Positions 42,170 to 44,281 of a stretch of 44,281 bases of DNA are shown one piece after another. Source of the stretch: Curvibacter sp. (lineage in GTDB: Bacteria > Pseudomonadota > Gammaproteobacteria > Burkholderiales > Burkholderiaceae_C); contig RXJO01000539.1 in NCBI GenBank assembly GCA_003987795.1, positions 1 through 44,281 of the forward strand. Reading direction: 5' to 3'. Below the pieces are notes generated by a model. It saw nothing but the letters and a program-made list of their open reading frames with translations, was not told the DNA's origin and searched no databases. The position numbers and the translations under genes are program-made. Position 1 is the stretch's first letter. The number at the start of each line of letters is the position of its first letter.

Positions 42170-44281
42170 TCAGGGCTTCTTGTCAGCGACGGGCTGGGTG
42201 TCGGTGCTGATGTTGTTGGTCGGCGTCGCAGCGCGCTCCTTGACAGCCAGGGCCGGCAGCACCGGGGCGCCATTCACGCTGGGCATCATGGCGTTGGGTG
42301 TGGGCTGCACGGTCTGCTGAACGCCCCGCAGGGTGTCGTAACGGCCGGCCGTGACGGCATCTGCATCGGCAGCGTCTCGCACCACCACAGGGCGCAGGAA
42401 GACCATCAGATTGGTCTTCTTGCGCGAGCGGTTCTCGCTCTTGAACAGGTTGCCCACCACGGGCAGGTCACCCATCAGCGGCACCTTGTCGGCCGAGCCC
42501 GAGTATTCGTCCTGCATCAGACCGCCCAGCACCACGATGGAGCCGTCGTCCACCAGCACATTCGATTCGATGGAGCGCTTGTTGGTGGTGGGGCCGTTGG
42601 TGTCTTTTTTGGTGGAGGCGTCGATGCTGGACACCTCCTGGTAGATGGCCATCTTGACGGTGCCGTTCTCGCTGATCTGGGGCTTCACCCGCAGCGTCAG
42701 GCCCACGTCCTTGCGCTCCACGGTCTGGAAGGGGTTGACGGTGCTGGTGCTGTTGTTGGTGCTGGTGTAGGTGCCGGTCACGAAGGGCACGTTCTGACCG
42801 ATCACGATCTTGGCCTCTTCGTTGTCCAGCGTCAGCAGGTTGGGGGTGGAGAGCACGTTGCCGTCGCCGTTGTTCTCCAGGAACTGGGCCAGGAAGCCGA
42901 GCACGTACTGCCCGTTGATCTTGCTGCCAATGCCGAAGTTGAAGCCGTTGCCCGGCAACACCGAACCCAGGGCGCCGGTGGAGAGGTTCAGGATGTTGGC
43001 GCCGGCCGCGCTGGAGTTGGTGCCCAGCAGGCCCACGGTGCCACCGGCGCTGCCTAGGAGGCCTTGCCATTGCACGCCGAACTGCGCCACCTTGTTGGCG
43101 TTGACCTCGACGATCAGGCTTTCCACCAGGACCTGGGCACGCCGGCCGTCGAGTCGGTCGATGACCTCACGCAGTTGCCGGTACTGGGGCTCGGGGGCGG
43201 AGATGATCAGTGAGTTGGTGGCCGGGTCGGCCTGGATCTGTCCACCGGTGGAGGGTTGGGCGCTGTTGCCGAAGTTGCTGGACGCTCCGCTGCCCAGGGC
43301 GCTGGTGCTGCCGGTCGCGGTGCTGCCCGTGGTGCTGGTGGGCGTGCCCAGGTTGCTGCTCGTCAGGGCAGTGCCAGTGCTGCCGGTCAGGCCGGTGGCG
43401 CTGCCGGCTCCCCCGTTGGCGGCCACCAGGGCGGCACGCAGGGTGGTGGCCAGTTTGGTGGCGTCGGCGTTCTTGAGATATACCACATGGATGTTGCCCG
43501 AAGGCCCGCCGCTGGCATTGGGCTGGTCCAGCTTGGCGACCAGCGACCTCACCAGCGCAGCCCGCGCCGGGTTGGCCGCGCGCAGGATCAGGCTGTTGCT
43601 GCGGGGCTCGGCCAGCAGCGTGGTCTTGAACGAGGTGTCGGCCTGGCCCTGGGCGGCGGCACCCGCCGCGCCGCTGCCCGGGTCGATCAGGCGGTTGACC
43701 AAGACCACCAGGTCGCTGGCCAGGGCGTGACGCAGCGGGATCACGTCGACATCGCTGGCGTTGGGCACGTCCATCGAGGCGATGATGCGGGCCAGGCGCT
43801 GCAGGTTGTCGGCGTAGTCGGTGATGATGATCGAGTTGTTGCCGGGGTTGACGTTGATGGTGTTGTTCGGGCTGATCAGGGGGCGCAGCACGGGCACCAG
43901 GTTGTTCGCGGTCTCGTAGTTGAGCCGGAAGATCTGGGTCACGATCTGGCTGCCTGCGGGGCTGCGCTTGTCGGTCTCGCTGCTGGAGACGGTGACCGGG
44001 CCGCCTTGCAGTTTGGCCTCGGCCTCGGGCACGACCTTGTACAAGCCGCTGGCCTCGACCACGGTGAAACCCTGCAGGCGCAGCGTGGCCAGGAACTGGT
44101 CCCAGGCCACGGCGGGCGAGACCGGCTTCTCGCTGGTCAGGGTGAGGGTGCCCTTGACGCGGGGGTCGATCACCAGGTTGCGCCCGGTGATCACACCCAG
44201 GGTGCGGGCCACGCCTTCGATCTCGGCATTGGTGAAGTTCAGGGTCACGGGCTCGCCGGGTTTGGGCGAGGCGGTGTTCTG
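42170..44281 (-). CDS. gspD: Type II secretion system secretin GspD (5' end outside window)
   Basis: N-domain repeats and secretin core [63 protein letters not shown]; frame stays open to the window edge. Confidence 0.95.
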   Translation of the reverse strand, partial: QNTASPKPGEPVTLNFTNAEIEGVARTLGVITGRNLVIDPRVKGTLTLTSEKPVSPAVAWDQFLATLRLQGFTVVEASGLYKVVPEAEAKLQGGPVTVSSSETDKRSPAGSQIVTQIFRLNYETANNLVPVLRPLISPNNTINVNPGNNSIIITDYADNLQRLARIIASMDVPNASDVDVIPLRHALASDLVVLVNRLIDPGSGAAGAAAQGQADTSFKTTLLAEPRSNSLILRAANPARAALVRSLVAKLDQPNASGGPSGNIHVVYLKNADATKLATTLRAALVAANGGAGSATGLTGSTGTALTSSNLGTPTSTTGSTATGSTSALGSGASSNFGNSAQPSTGGQIQADPATNSLIISAPEPQYRQLREVIDRLDGRRAQVLVESLIVEVNANKVAQFGVQWQGLLGSAGGTVGLLGTNSSAAGANILNLSTGALGSVLPGNGFNFGIGSKINGQYVLGFLAQFLENNGDGNVLSTPNLLTLDNEEAKIVIGQNVPFVTGTYTSTNNSTSTVNPFQTVERKDVGLTLRVKPQISENGTVKMAIYQEVSSIDASTKKDTNGPTTNKRSIESNVLVDDGSIVVLGGLMQDEYSGSADKVPLMGDLPVVGNLFKSENRSRKKTNLMVFLRPVVVRDAADADAVTAGRYDTLRGVQQTVQPTPNAMMPSVNGAPVLPALAVKERAATPTNNISTDTQPVADKKP

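Overview
High-GC chromosomal window, probably from a betaproteobacterium (Burkholderiales-like by gene content). It is densely packed with about 34 protein-coding genes. I see no tRNA/rRNA genes, transposase, phage or CRISPR signature. From left to right: end of a DsbA/HCCA-isomerase-like gene; a cNMP/CBS/DUF294 nucleotidyltransferase plus DnaQ-like exonuclease, convergent with yjcH-actP (acetate permease); an MHS-family MFS transporter with a large loop insertion; a tandem double UvrA-like gene (four ATPase cassettes) whose reading frame is split by one in-frame TAG; a Bug-family binding protein; a GtrA/GtrB/GT39-like surface glycan module interleaved with prfC and an OafA-like acyltransferase; a catabolic operon (DSD1-like PLP ammonia-lyase, GntP permease, N-acyl-D-amino-acid deacylase, RidA, KDG-kinase-like) that I propose degrades N-acetyl-D-glucosaminate or similar N-acyl-D-amino (sugar) acids; a SAH-riboswitch-controlled ahcY-tlyA-metF group; rlpA, rlmJ, a Ser/Thr kinase, a porin with a probable TTG start, an SbmA/YddA-like ABC transporter, an EF-hand protein and a 5'-nucleotidase; a four-copy ~89-bp structured tandem repeat; and type II secretion gspF-gspE-gspD (gspD truncated at the window edge). 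The best leads are the interrupted giant UvrA, the proposed aminosugar-acid operon, the UUCG-hairpin tandem repeat after gspF, and the SAH riboswitch with its candidate expression platform. All calls come from reading the sequence and the supplied ORF translations; no database search was run.
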